Assembly (NCBI RefSeq): GCF_020805785.1
Contig: NZ_JAJGZV010000005.1
Coordinates: forward strand, 62,001 to 126,000
DNA: 64,000 nt
Reading direction: 5' to 3'
DNA from: Flavobacterium chungbukense
GTDB lineage: Bacteria; Bacteroidota; Bacteroidia; Flavobacteriales; Flavobacteriaceae
Within the stretch, counting starts at the first letter, position 1. Each line of letters opens with the position of its first letter. The notes under the pieces were generated by a model. It ran no database searches. It saw nothing but the letters and a program-made list of their open reading frames with translations, and was not told the DNA's origin. The position numbers were made by a program, and so were the translations under genes. Shown one piece after another: positions 51,746 to 59,569 of this stretch.

Positions 51746-52327
51746 TTATCCGTGTACGGTTTCACTTTTACCATAATTGGTAATAATAGAACCCTCATAT
51801 TCAATCCATTCTTTCCATCGTTTATCAATGTCAATATTGTCTTGGTATTTTCTGGCAAATCCTAAAAATGTGGTGTAATGTCCAGCTTCAGAAATCATCA
51901 AATCGCGATAAAATTTAGCTAATTCTGGATCTTGAATGTTTTCAGAAAGTACTTTAAAACGCTCACAGCTTCGAGCTTCAATCATAGCAGAAAATAATAA
52001 ACGGTCGGAAAGGGCGTCTCTTCTGCTTCCGTCTTTTTTCATAAATTTAAAAAGCTCATTTACATAATGGTCTTTTCGCTCGCGTCCTAAAGTAAGTCCG
52101 CGTTGTTTTATAATATCGTGAACCATTTGAAAATGTTCGAGTTCTTCTCTGGCAATAACAAGCATTTCTGTTACAAGTTCTTCTATTTCAGAATTGTAAG
52201 TTACAATGCTAATAGCGTTTGAAGCTGCTTTTTGTTCGCACCAAGCGTGATCTGTTAAAATTTCTTCGATATTTGACTCAACGATATTTACCCAGCGAGG
52301 GTCTGTAGCTAATTTTAATCCCAACAT
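51746..52327 (-). CDS. miaE: tRNA-(ms2io6A)-hydroxylase MiaE-like di-iron protein
   Basis: The 193-residue ferritin-like protein should use a di-iron centre to hydroxylate the isopentenyl group of ms2i6A37 in tRNA. Carboxylate and histidine ligands are visible in EELEHFQMVHD, EARSCERFKVL and EAGHYTTFLGF, giving two E-x-x-H-type pairs. The opening LGLKLATDPRWVNI and the segment DHAWCEQKAASNAISIV fit MiaE. A TAATTTTG box (52351-52358, minus strand) lies 24 bases before its ATG. Its neighbours are unrelated, as usual for this gene. Confidence 0.88.
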   Translation of the reverse strand: MLGLKLATDPRWVNIVESNIEEILTDHAWCEQKAASNAISIVTYNSEIEELVTEMLVIAREELEHFQMVHDIIKQRGLTLGRERKDHYVNELFKFMKKDGSRRDALSDRLLFSAMIEARSCERFKVLSENIQDPELAKFYRDLMISEAGHYTTFLGFARKYQDNIDIDKRWKEWIEYEGSIITNYGKSETVHG

Positions 52328-52350
52328 AATTTCCCAGCATTTAGTTCCTG

Positions 52351-52358
52351 CAAAATTA
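52351..52358 (-). promoter_or_regulatory. candidate -7 box of miaE
   Basis: Minus strand TAATTTTG, 23 bases before the ATG; no TTG at the -33 distance. Confidence 0.45.
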
Positions 52359-52440
52359 GTGTTTTTTATTGCTAAAAATCAGTAAATATCGTGCGATTGC
52401 GCTCAAAAAAGTATTATTTTGTAAGTTGAAACCAATTACC

Positions 52441-53682
52441 ATGAATCAGCTAAAAAAACTTTTAATTATTGGATTTGTCTGGCCTGAGCCAAATTCCTCA
52501 GCAGCGGGCGGAAGAATGATGCAGTTGATTTCTATTTTCAAAGAAAATGGATTCGAAATTACATTTGCAAGCGCCGCGCAAGACAGTGATTTTATGGTTG
52601 ATTTAGCGGCATCTGGAGTGCAAAAAGTTGGCATAGAACTCAATTCTTCGAGTTTTGATGATTTTATAAAAGAATTAAATCCAGATTTTGTCTTGTTTGA
52701 TCGATTTATGATTGAAGAACAATTTGGATGGAGAGTTATCGAAAATTGTCCAAAAGCAATTAGGATTTTAGATACCGAAGATTTGCATTGTTTGAGAACC
52801 GCAAGGCAAAAAGCTTTCAAAGAAAACCGAAATTTTGAATTTTTGGATTTGTTATCAGAAGATGTAGCAAAAAGAGAAATTGCTAGTATTTTAAGGTGTG
52901 ATTTATCTCTGATTATTTCTCAATTTGAAATGAAAATTCTAAAAGATGTTTTTAGAATTGACGAGGAATTATTGTTCTATCTTCCCTTTTTGGTTGATAA
53001 AATGGAAGAAGATGATCTGTTAAAATTACCATTTTTTGAAGATCGAAAGAACTTTGTTTTTATTGGAAATTTTCTTCACGAGCCGAATTGGAATACTGTT
53101 CAGCATTTAAAAGAATCGATTTGGCCTTTTCTTAAAAAAGAATTTCCAGAAGCAATTTTAGAAGTCTATGGAGCTTATCCATCACAAAAAGTATTGCAAT
53201 TGCATCAGCCTAAAAATGGTTTTTTTATTATGGGAAGAGCAGATGATGCTAATGAAATAGTGAAAAAAGCAAGAATTGTTCTGGCGCCAATTCGTTTTGG
53301 TGCGGGTTTAAAAGGGAAATTATTAGAAGCCATGCAATGTGGAACACCAAGTGTGACAACTTCTGTAGGCTCGGAAGCTATGCATTTAGATTTGCCTTGG
53401 AATGGTTTTATTGAAGATAATCCCGAAGCTTTCGCAAAAAAAGCAATTGCACTTTATCAAGATGAGAACCTTTGGAAAGAATCTCAAAAAAACGGAATTA
53501 AGATCATTAATGAATGTTACCAAAAAAGCGATTATTCAAATGAACTTCTTTCAGTGGTAAATTCGCTTTTAAAAGATTCTGAAAGTCATCGTCTTCATAA
53601 TTTTATGGGAAATTTATTGCAGCATCACGCGTATAAAAGCACTATGTATATGTCTAAATGGATTGAAGCGAAGAATAAATAG
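52441..53682 (+). CDS. glycosyltransferase, GT4-like (GT-B fold)
   Basis: The 413-residue protein has the two-lobed GT-B layout of family 1/4 glycosyltransferases. The C-terminal lobe contains FVFIGNFLHEPNWNTVQHL and the donor-binding stretch GAGLKGKLLEAMQCGTPSVTTSVGSEAM with the conserved E-x7-E-like region. The N-terminus shows WPEPNSSAAGGRMMQLI, a glycine-rich acceptor-side loop. Acceptor and sugar are unknown. The start is the ATG at 52441; the TTG at 52369 would add 24 residues. It stands alone, not in a polysaccharide cluster. Confidence 0.85.
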   Translation: MNQLKKLLIIGFVWPEPNSSAAGGRMMQLISIFKENGFEITFASAAQDSDFMVDLAASGVQKVGIELNSSSFDDFIKELNPDFVLFDRFMIEEQFGWRVIENCPKAIRILDTEDLHCLRTARQKAFKENRNFEFLDLLSEDVAKREIASILRCDLSLIISQFEMKILKDVFRIDEELLFYLPFLVDKMEEDDLLKLPFFEDRKNFVFIGNFLHEPNWNTVQHLKESIWPFLKKEFPEAILEVYGAYPSQKVLQLHQPKNGFFIMGRADDANEIVKKARIVLAPIRFGAGLKGKLLEAMQCGTPSVTTSVGSEAMHLDLPWNGFIEDNPEAFAKKAIALYQDENLWKESQKNGIKIINECYQKSDYSNELLSVVNSLLKDSESHRLHNFMGNLLQHHAYKSTMYMSKWIEAKNK

Positions 53683-53689
53683 TCTCAGT

Positions 53690-53752
53690 TTTCAATCTCA
53701 GTTTTCAGACCTATAATTACTGAAAACTGTGACTGAAAACTGAAAACTCTAA
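53690..53752. repeat. CAGTTTTCA / TGAAAACTG repeats between convergent genes
   Basis: Two CTCAGTTTTCA units face two ACTGAAAACTG units around a short centre. Related AACTGAAAACTGTTACTG is at about 18783-18810, also beside a gene end. Confidence 0.65.
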
Positions 53753-53753
53753 A

Positions 53754-54644
53754 CTAAGCTTCCATTTTTCCAAATCCAACAGTCTCACGATAAATTTGCG
53801 GCGAAACATCAGCATTGGTTTTAAAGAAACGACTGAAATAATGTTCGTCGTCATAACCTAGTTCGTAAGCGATTTCTTTGACGGTTTTGTTAGTCATGTA
53901 CAATTCTCTTTTGGCTTCAATTATAATTCTTTCCGAAATTAAATCTGTTAAGGTTTTGTTGAAATAATTCTTAGATATTTTAGCCAATGCTTTTGGAGAA
54001 ATATTTAGTAATTCAGCATAATTTCCGGCTGAATGTTTGGTTTTGAAATTCAGTTCAATGGCATCTTTCAAGTTTTGAAGAATGACAGGTTCTTTAGAAT
54101 CTGGAACCGATTTCATTTCTTCTAATTGTTCTGTTTTTAATCTTGAAGCGGTAATCAGAAAAATCTTCAAATAAGAAATAAGTAATTCATATTGTGCCAA
54201 TTCAGCATTTTCAATTTCAGCTTTCATTTGGTCAATCACCATTTTAAATGTCTGTGACGCTTGTTCTGTCACCTGAACATACGGAGGCTGATAGATATTG
54301 TTGAATAAAACTCCATTACACGAAACCTCTTTTTGATGCATATGGATGCAATAAAAATCAGAATGAAAATGAATGGCAATACCTTCAATTGGTTCGCTTA
54401 CGCAAAGCATGAAAGGTTGGTAAGGAGAAAAGGCGAGAAGTGAATTTTCTTCAAAATGATGTTCTGCAAAATCTGCTTTTACTTTGCCTTTTCCTTTAGT
54501 GACCCAAATTAAGGAATAATAATTGTTTCGCTGTAAATGATCAAAATAGCTGTTGTCTTCAAAAGGAAGAATTTTGAAAGCCAGATTTCCATTCTGCGGA
54601 TTTATTAAAGTAAAAACATTTTGAGAGCTCATATTCTGTTTCAT
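53754..54644 (-). CDS. AraC family transcriptional regulator
   Basis: The 296-residue regulator has an N-terminal cupin-like sensing domain (YYSLIWVTKGKGKVKADFAEHHFEENSLLAF) and a C-terminal AraC DNA-binding domain with two helix-turn-helix units: YAELLNISPKALAKISKNYF and VKEIAYELGYDDEHYFSRFFK, then SPQIYR. The ligand is unknown. It lies 72 bp downstream of the AhpD-like gene on the same strand, so it may control that gene or itself; the sequence alone does not prove it. TATCTTTA near 54662 is a one-mismatch -7 box. Confidence 0.9.
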   Translation of the reverse strand: MKQNMSSQNVFTLINPQNGNLAFKILPFEDNSYFDHLQRNNYYSLIWVTKGKGKVKADFAEHHFEENSLLAFSPYQPFMLCVSEPIEGIAIHFHSDFYCIHMHQKEVSCNGVLFNNIYQPPYVQVTEQASQTFKMVIDQMKAEIENAELAQYELLISYLKIFLITASRLKTEQLEEMKSVPDSKEPVILQNLKDAIELNFKTKHSAGNYAELLNISPKALAKISKNYFNKTLTDLISERIIIEAKRELYMTNKTVKEIAYELGYDDEHYFSRFFKTNADVSPQIYRETVGFGKMEA

Positions 54645-54716
54645 TTTTTAAAAATATAAAGATAGTCATGAAACAAATTCACAACTATCTCTATTGCATG
54701 TTTTTTGTTGTTTGTA

Positions 54717-55268
54717 TTAGTTGTGCAATTCTAAGTTAGAAACTGCTGGAAAATCAATTTCTGTATTTGCTACGTTATTAAAGTAATTGGTTAGAACATT
54801 TAGAGCTACATGTGCAATAGTTTCGGCAATTTCAGCATCAGAAACTCCTGCATTTTTCGCTTTGTTTACATCTTCATCATTTACTAAACCACCTTTGCTG
54901 ATTAAGATTTTAGCCAATTGTAGAATCGCTTCTGTTTTAGTGTCAGTTGAATTTCCTGTTCTTGCCGCATGTAAAACTGCTGGATCTGCTTTTACCAATT
55001 TTTCTCCAATAAAAGTGTGAGCTGCTAAACAGTAATCACAAGAGTTGCTTTCTGAAACTGCCAATGCAATTAATTCACCTGTTTTTGCACTTAATTTTCC
55101 GTGGCTCAATGCGCCGCTTAAGTTTAGATATCCTTCCAAAACTGCAGGAGAATTTCCCATTGTTCTCATCATGTTTGGAACAACGCCTAATTTTGCTTGT
55201 ACAGCGTTGAATAAATCTTTAGTTTTTCCTGTAACTTCTTCTGGGTTTAATGCTGTTAATCGTGCCAT
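54717..55268 (-). CDS. carboxymuconolactone decarboxylase / AhpD family protein
   Basis: The 183-residue all-helical protein carries the AhpD-type redox motif in SESNSCDYCLAAHTFIG: E-x(n)-C-x2-C-x3-H. Such proteins act as peroxidase-type thiol enzymes or as reductants; true lactone decarboxylases lack this CxxC. The opening LNPEEVTGKTKDLFNAVQAKLGVVPNMMRTMGNSP is usual for the alkylhydroperoxidase-like group. The AraC-type regulator that follows may respond to the same stress. No partner peroxiredoxin gene is near. Confidence 0.88.
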   Translation of the reverse strand: MARLTALNPEEVTGKTKDLFNAVQAKLGVVPNMMRTMGNSPAVLEGYLNLSGALSHGKLSAKTGELIALAVSESNSCDYCLAAHTFIGEKLVKADPAVLHAARTGNSTDTKTEAILQLAKILISKGGLVNDEDVNKAKNAGVSDAEIAETIAHVALNVLTNYFNNVANTEIDFPAVSNLELHN

Positions 55269-55394
55269 CTTATTTAATTTTTAAAGTTGTTATTTGTTGT
55301 TGTCTTTTGACATTACAAAGTTGCGACGATTGCAGATTTTAAAACATGGAGAATGTACGCTATGTGATGGATAATTTTCCCTCTCAATTTTTTC

Positions 55395-55540
55395 AGGAGC
55401 TAATCCAGCTTTCCGCTTCAAGTCCTCGCTCAAAAGCCTGTTTTTCTAAACCATAAAACGAGCTTCCGTTGGTCGCTGTTTTCTGGCAAGAAAAATAAGG
55501 CTTTTGAGCTCCGGGCTTTCCACTTCAATCTGGGCTAGGA
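55395..55540 (-). repeat. GAAGNGGAAAGC-type structured repeat, copy 4
   Basis: Read on the minus strand: left arm TAGCCCAGATTGAAGTGGAA then AGCCC, an inner stem CTCAAAAGCC/GGCTTTTGAG around a 70-base centre, and right arm ACTTGAAGCGGAAAGCTGG with ATTAGCTCCTGA. The longest and best-preserved copy. Confidence 0.78.
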
Positions 55541-55602
55541 CAATCGTTTTCATAAGAATGTTTCGTTTATTTTGTCAAAAATGATAGATTTTACAGGTAG
55601 TT

Positions 55603-55635
55603 AACTTTGTCAAAGTTTTAAACTTTGACAAAGTT
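55603..55635. repeat. TTTGTCAAAG palindrome
   Basis: AACTTTGTCAAAGTT and AACTTTGACAAAGTT around a TTA centre. Unlike the copies at 44150 and 48841 no T run follows on either side, so a terminator role is unlikely here. Confidence 0.7.
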
Positions 55636-55657
55636 CGCGATAAAGCTCTTCAGCAAT

Positions 55658-55899
55658 CTTGTCATTTCGACTAAGGAGAAATCTTCGTAAGAAGTTCGAC
55701 AAAGATTATGAATGTTTTGTATGGCTTTACCATCCAGTTTGTCATTTCGACTGAAAGGAGAAATCACCGCGGGATTCGACAAAGATTGGATTATCAGTGT
55801 GGAGTTACTTGCGAAGATTTCTCGTTCCTCGAAATGACAAGATTGTGTTGATAGTTTTGCGGAATTTCTAGTGCGATTTCTCGTTCCTCGAAATGACAA
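55658..55899. repeat. GTCATTTCGAC repeats, four units
   Basis: Two forward units (55661, 55741) with GAGAAATC are matched by two inverted ones ending at about 55839 and 55899 (GATTTCTCGTTCCTCGAAAT). Same superfamily as 12435-12588 and 48691-48826. The interval 55269-55964 holds only this, copy 4 of the structured repeat, the palindrome at 55603 and the terminator at 55916. Confidence 0.8.
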
Positions 55900-55915
55900 A
55901 TATTGCGCAAAAAAA

Positions 55916-55941
55916 ACAGGTTTTCCTTAAGGAAAACCTGT
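55916..55941 (-). terminator. intrinsic terminator after the M1 aminopeptidase gene
   Basis: ACAGGTTTTCC and GGAAAACCTGT are perfectly complementary around TTAA; on the minus strand T residues follow. Confidence 0.87.
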
Positions 55942-55964
55942 CATAAACTATATTCTTAAATATT

Positions 55965-57812
55965 TTATTTCAAAACACCTTCAACTGCTTGAATAGTCGT
56001 AGCATGATAACCAGATTTTGCTTTCTCAAAAACCTGTTTTGCCCAAACTTTTCCTTCAGGAGTTTTAACCATTTCTTTGTAAAGCATCATTACAGAACCC
56101 GTTCTGCTGATTCCAATTAAAAATTGCTCAATTGCAGGATTGGCAGCTTTGTATTGATGACGAATTGCCTGAACAAACCATTGACGTTTAATGATAAAAT
56201 TCCCGCCCTTTGTAAAGTTAAATTCTTTATCAATTGCTTCCATTTCTTTTACAGTAATATCAGTTGGAAGATGATCTATAAAGTGCTGTTTTTCTGCCGT
56301 AGTTGTGATTTTTTTACTTAAACCTGTTACGCCAGTTTCTCTCCAGCTTTTTTGAATGCCATCTATAGCATCAAATTCCGCTGAACTTACTGGAAGAATA
56401 TTTGATGGAATTCCAGGTTTGTAAATCCAGTCTTCTAATTTGATTTTAGCTGCTAAAGCTTTGTCACCTTTGATAAGATTTTCATTGATATACTTAACGA
56501 AATCTTCTGTCGTAATTGACTTGAAGGCATGAGAATCAAAATAGTTTTTGATAAACGGATCGAATTTCGCGCGGCCAACAGCATTTTCAATAACTCTTAA
56601 AAAAGCATAACCTTTAACATAAGGAATCATGCTGATTCCATCGTCCGGATTTCTTCCGGTCAAGCTAACTTTTAATCTTGTGTCTGGACTTGTGTCTCCG
56701 TATTCTGCTACATTATCAACTAATTCTTTATTAGTGATCACATTTTGCATGTCAAATTCTTTCTTTCCAAAGATTGCCTCGCCAATTCTATGTTCAACAT
56801 AAGTTGTAAAACCTTCATTCAGCCAAATGTCATCCCATGTAGCGTTTGTAACTAAATTTCCGCTCCAGCTGTGACCAAGTTCGTGTGCTAACAAGCTTGT
56901 TAATGAACGGTCTCCAGCGATTACTCCCGGAGTTAAGAAAGTCAAGTTGGGATTTTCCATTCCGCCGTAAGGAAAGCTTGGAGGTAAAACCAGAACATCA
57001 TAACGACCCCATCTGTAAGGTCCGTATAATTTTTCGGCAGCATTTACCATTTTTCCAAGTTCAGCAAATTCATAAGCTGATTTTTTCAGTATAGAGGGTT
57101 CTGCATAAACACCAGTTCTGTTGTCGATTGCTTGAAATTCAATATCTCCAACGGCAATTGCCATTAAATAAGACGGAATTGCTTTGTCTTGTTTGAAGGT
57201 GTAAACTCCACTATCATTTTTCTTTTGCGGATTTACAGCGCTCATAACGGCTAATAAATCTTTAGGAACCGTAACTTTTGCATTATAAGTAAAACGAATT
57301 CCAGGAGAGTCTTGACACGGAATCCAAGTGCGAGACCAAATGCTTTCTCCTTGAGAGAATAAAAACGGTTTCTTTTTGTCTGCCGTTTGTTCTGGTTTAA
57401 GCCATTGCAATGAAACTGCATCTTTAGTTGTGCTGTAGTAAATATTTACTTTGGTAGTATTAGGTTCGATAGTTATATGAAGTGGTTTTCCGTGAAATTC
57501 AACATCTTTTCCCAGTTCAAATTTGGTTTCTTTCTCATCATCGCCTAAAGTTACTTTAGTAATATTTAAAGTGTTTTCATCGAAAATAATTTCGTTTCCT
57601 TTGCTGATGTTATCAATTGTCCAAGACGCTTTACCAGAAATTGTTTGTGTTTCAAAATCAACTTTTATATCCAAGTCAAGATGTTTTGCAACAGCAAGTT
57701 CTGGTTTAGAGTAGCTATGTTCGTCTGTAACAGCTGTTAGTTTTTCTGTTTGCTCTTTTTTCTGGCAGGCAATTACTGTCAGAAATAAAGCTAAAAGAAT
57801 TAGTTTCTTCAT
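55965..57812 (-). CDS. M1 family aminopeptidase, lipoprotein
   Basis: The 615-residue zinc metallopeptidase has the exopeptidase motif GGMENPNL and the zinc site HELGHSWSGN with the third ligand in WLNEGFTTYVEH. Before these is a lipoprotein signal (LILLALFLTVIAC), so it acts outside the cytoplasm, probably anchored in a membrane facing the periplasm. The C-terminal helical domain is like that of leukotriene A4 hydrolase-type members (KRQWFVQAIRHQYKAANPAIEQFLIGISRTG). Role is peptide trimming. It has a terminator and repeats behind it and is a single gene. Confidence 0.93.
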   Translation of the reverse strand: MKKLILLALFLTVIACQKKEQTEKLTAVTDEHSYSKPELAVAKHLDLDIKVDFETQTISGKASWTIDNISKGNEIIFDENTLNITKVTLGDDEKETKFELGKDVEFHGKPLHITIEPNTTKVNIYYSTTKDAVSLQWLKPEQTADKKKPFLFSQGESIWSRTWIPCQDSPGIRFTYNAKVTVPKDLLAVMSAVNPQKKNDSGVYTFKQDKAIPSYLMAIAVGDIEFQAIDNRTGVYAEPSILKKSAYEFAELGKMVNAAEKLYGPYRWGRYDVLVLPPSFPYGGMENPNLTFLTPGVIAGDRSLTSLLAHELGHSWSGNLVTNATWDDIWLNEGFTTYVEHRIGEAIFGKKEFDMQNVITNKELVDNVAEYGDTSPDTRLKVSLTGRNPDDGISMIPYVKGYAFLRVIENAVGRAKFDPFIKNYFDSHAFKSITTEDFVKYINENLIKGDKALAAKIKLEDWIYKPGIPSNILPVSSAEFDAIDGIQKSWRETGVTGLSKKITTTAEKQHFIDHLPTDITVKEMEAIDKEFNFTKGGNFIIKRQWFVQAIRHQYKAANPAIEQFLIGISRTGSVMMLYKEMVKTPEGKVWAKQVFEKAKSGYHATTIQAVEGVLK

Positions 57813-57851
57813 TTTATAAGGTTTTGAATTTGAGGATGAAAATTAAACAAA

Positions 57852-57883
57852 AAATCCCGTCCCGAAACTTCGGGACGGGATTT
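57852..57883 (-). terminator. terminator after the E2 gene
   Basis: AAATCCCGTCCCGAA and TTCGGGACGGGATTT make a perfect 15-bp stem with a two-base loop; AT-rich sequence on both sides. Confidence 0.88.
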
Positions 57884-57903
57884 AATTATAAAATTAACAA
57901 CGA

Positions 57904-59565
57904 TTACGCCAACATTGTAACTGGGCTTTCGATGTATTGTTTTAATGTTTGTAAGAACTGAGCGCCAGTTGCACCGTCAATTGTTCTGTGGTCACAAGCT
58001 AATGATAACATCATTGTGTTTCCAACTACGATTTGACCGTTTTTAACTACTGGTTTCTCAACAATTGCACCTACAGAAAGGATTGCAGAGTTTGGCTGGT
58101 TGATAATTGAATTGAATTCAGTAATACCAAACATTCCAAGGTTAGATACTGTAAAAGTACTTCCTTCCATTTCTTGTGGTCCCAATTTTTTGTTTTTAGC
58201 TCTTCCAGCAAGATCTCTTACTGAACCGCCAATTTGAGATAAACTCATAGCATCTGTAAATTTCAATACAGGAACAACCAATCCGTCTTCAACAGCTACA
58301 GCAACACCAATATTTACGTGGTGGTTGATGATGATAGCATCTTCTTTCCACTGAGAGTTGATTTTTGGATGTTTTTTCAATGCTAAAGCACAAGCTTTAA
58401 TTACCATATCGTTGAAAGATACTTTTGTATCAGGAACGCTGTTGATAGCAGCTCTTGCTTGCATAGCTTCGTCCATACTAACTTCAATCACTAAGTTGTA
58501 GTGAGGTGCAGTAAATAAAGATTCTGCCAAACGTTTAGCAATGATTTTACGCATTTGAGAGTTTTTGATCTCTTCTGTGTAAACTTCACCAGCAGGAACA
58601 AATACTTTTGGAGCAGCAGGAGCAGAAGCTTCTTGTTTTGCAGCAGGTGCAGAAGCAGCAGCTTGTCCTTGTGCAGCAGGAGTAAAGTTTTCGATATCGC
58701 TTTTCACAATACGTCCGTTTTCTCCAGATCCTTTAACCTGGTTTAAAGAAATTCCTTTGTCAGAAGCGATTTTTTTAGCTAATGGTGAAGCTAAAATTCT
58801 TCCGTTTGAAGTTTCAGCAGTAGCTTCAGGAGCTTTTTCGGCAGCAGGTGCAGCTTTTGTTTCTTCAGAAGCAGGTCCCGAAGCTTCGGCAGCAGGTGCA
58901 GCACCTCCGGCAGTATAGTTTTCAGCAATTCCAGCAATATCAGTTCCTGCAGGTCCGATGATAGCTAATAAGCTGTCAACAGGAGCAGTGCTTCCTTCTT
59001 GAATTCCGATATATAATAATGTTCCAGCATTGAAAGACTCAAACTCCATAGTCGCTTTGTCTGTTTCAATTTCTGCTAAAATATCACCTTCAGCTACAGT
59101 ATCGCCTACTTTTTTCAACCAAGTAGCTACTGTACCTTCCGTCATTGTATCACTCAGACGTGGCATAGTTACAACTACAACACCTTTTGGTAATTCAGTT
59201 GCAGCTTTTGCAGGAGCAGCAGTTTCAGTTTTTGCTTCGGCAGCAGGAGCATCCGCTTTTGGTTCCGAAGCTTCGGAACTAGCAGCAGGAGCATCACCAC
59301 CAGCTAAAAGAGCAGAAATATCTTCTCCTTCTTTACCAATGATTGCTAATAATGAATCAACTGGAGCAGTTTCTCCAGCTTGTATTCCGATATGTAAAAG
59401 AGTTCCTTCGTTAAAAGATTCGAACTCCATAGTTGCTTTGTCTGTTTCAATTTCAGCTAAGATATCTCCTTCGCTAATTTTGTCGCCTACTTTTTTTAAC
59501 CAAGTCGCTACCGTTCCTTCAGTCATAGTATCGCTCAAACGAGGCATTGTTACTTTAATCGCCAT
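57904..59565 (-). CDS. pdhC: pyruvate dehydrogenase E2, dihydrolipoamide acetyltransferase
   Basis: The 553-residue E2 has two N-terminal lipoyl domains, nearly identical to each other, each with ETDKATMEFESF carrying the lipoylated lysine. Ala/Pro-rich linkers lead to a peripheral subunit-binding domain (LASPLAKKIASDKGISLNQV, then GSGENGRI) and the acyltransferase core with the catalytic DHRTIDGATGAQFLQTLK. It transfers acetyl groups to CoA in the pyruvate dehydrogenase complex. It starts 4 bp after the E1-alpha stop, so they are coupled. E1-beta and E3 are not in this window. Confidence 0.95.
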   Translation of the reverse strand: MAIKVTMPRLSDTMTEGTVATWLKKVGDKISEGDILAEIETDKATMEFESFNEGTLLHIGIQAGETAPVDSLLAIIGKEGEDISALLAGGDAPAASSEASEPKADAPAAEAKTETAAPAKAATELPKGVVVVTMPRLSDTMTEGTVATWLKKVGDTVAEGDILAEIETDKATMEFESFNAGTLLYIGIQEGSTAPVDSLLAIIGPAGTDIAGIAENYTAGGAAPAAEASGPASEETKAAPAAEKAPEATAETSNGRILASPLAKKIASDKGISLNQVKGSGENGRIVKSDIENFTPAAQGQAAASAPAAKQEASAPAAPKVFVPAGEVYTEEIKNSQMRKIIAKRLAESLFTAPHYNLVIEVSMDEAMQARAAINSVPDTKVSFNDMVIKACALALKKHPKINSQWKEDAIIINHHVNIGVAVAVEDGLVVPVLKFTDAMSLSQIGGSVRDLAGRAKNKKLGPQEMEGSTFTVSNLGMFGITEFNSIINQPNSAILSVGAIVEKPVVKNGQIVVGNTMMLSLACDHRTIDGATGAQFLQTLKQYIESPVTMLA

Positions 59566-59569
59566 GATA

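Noticed and set aside
55618..55899. 93-residue minus-strand frame
   Set aside because: It is made wholly of GTCATTTCGAC repeats and part of the TTTGTCAAAG palindrome.
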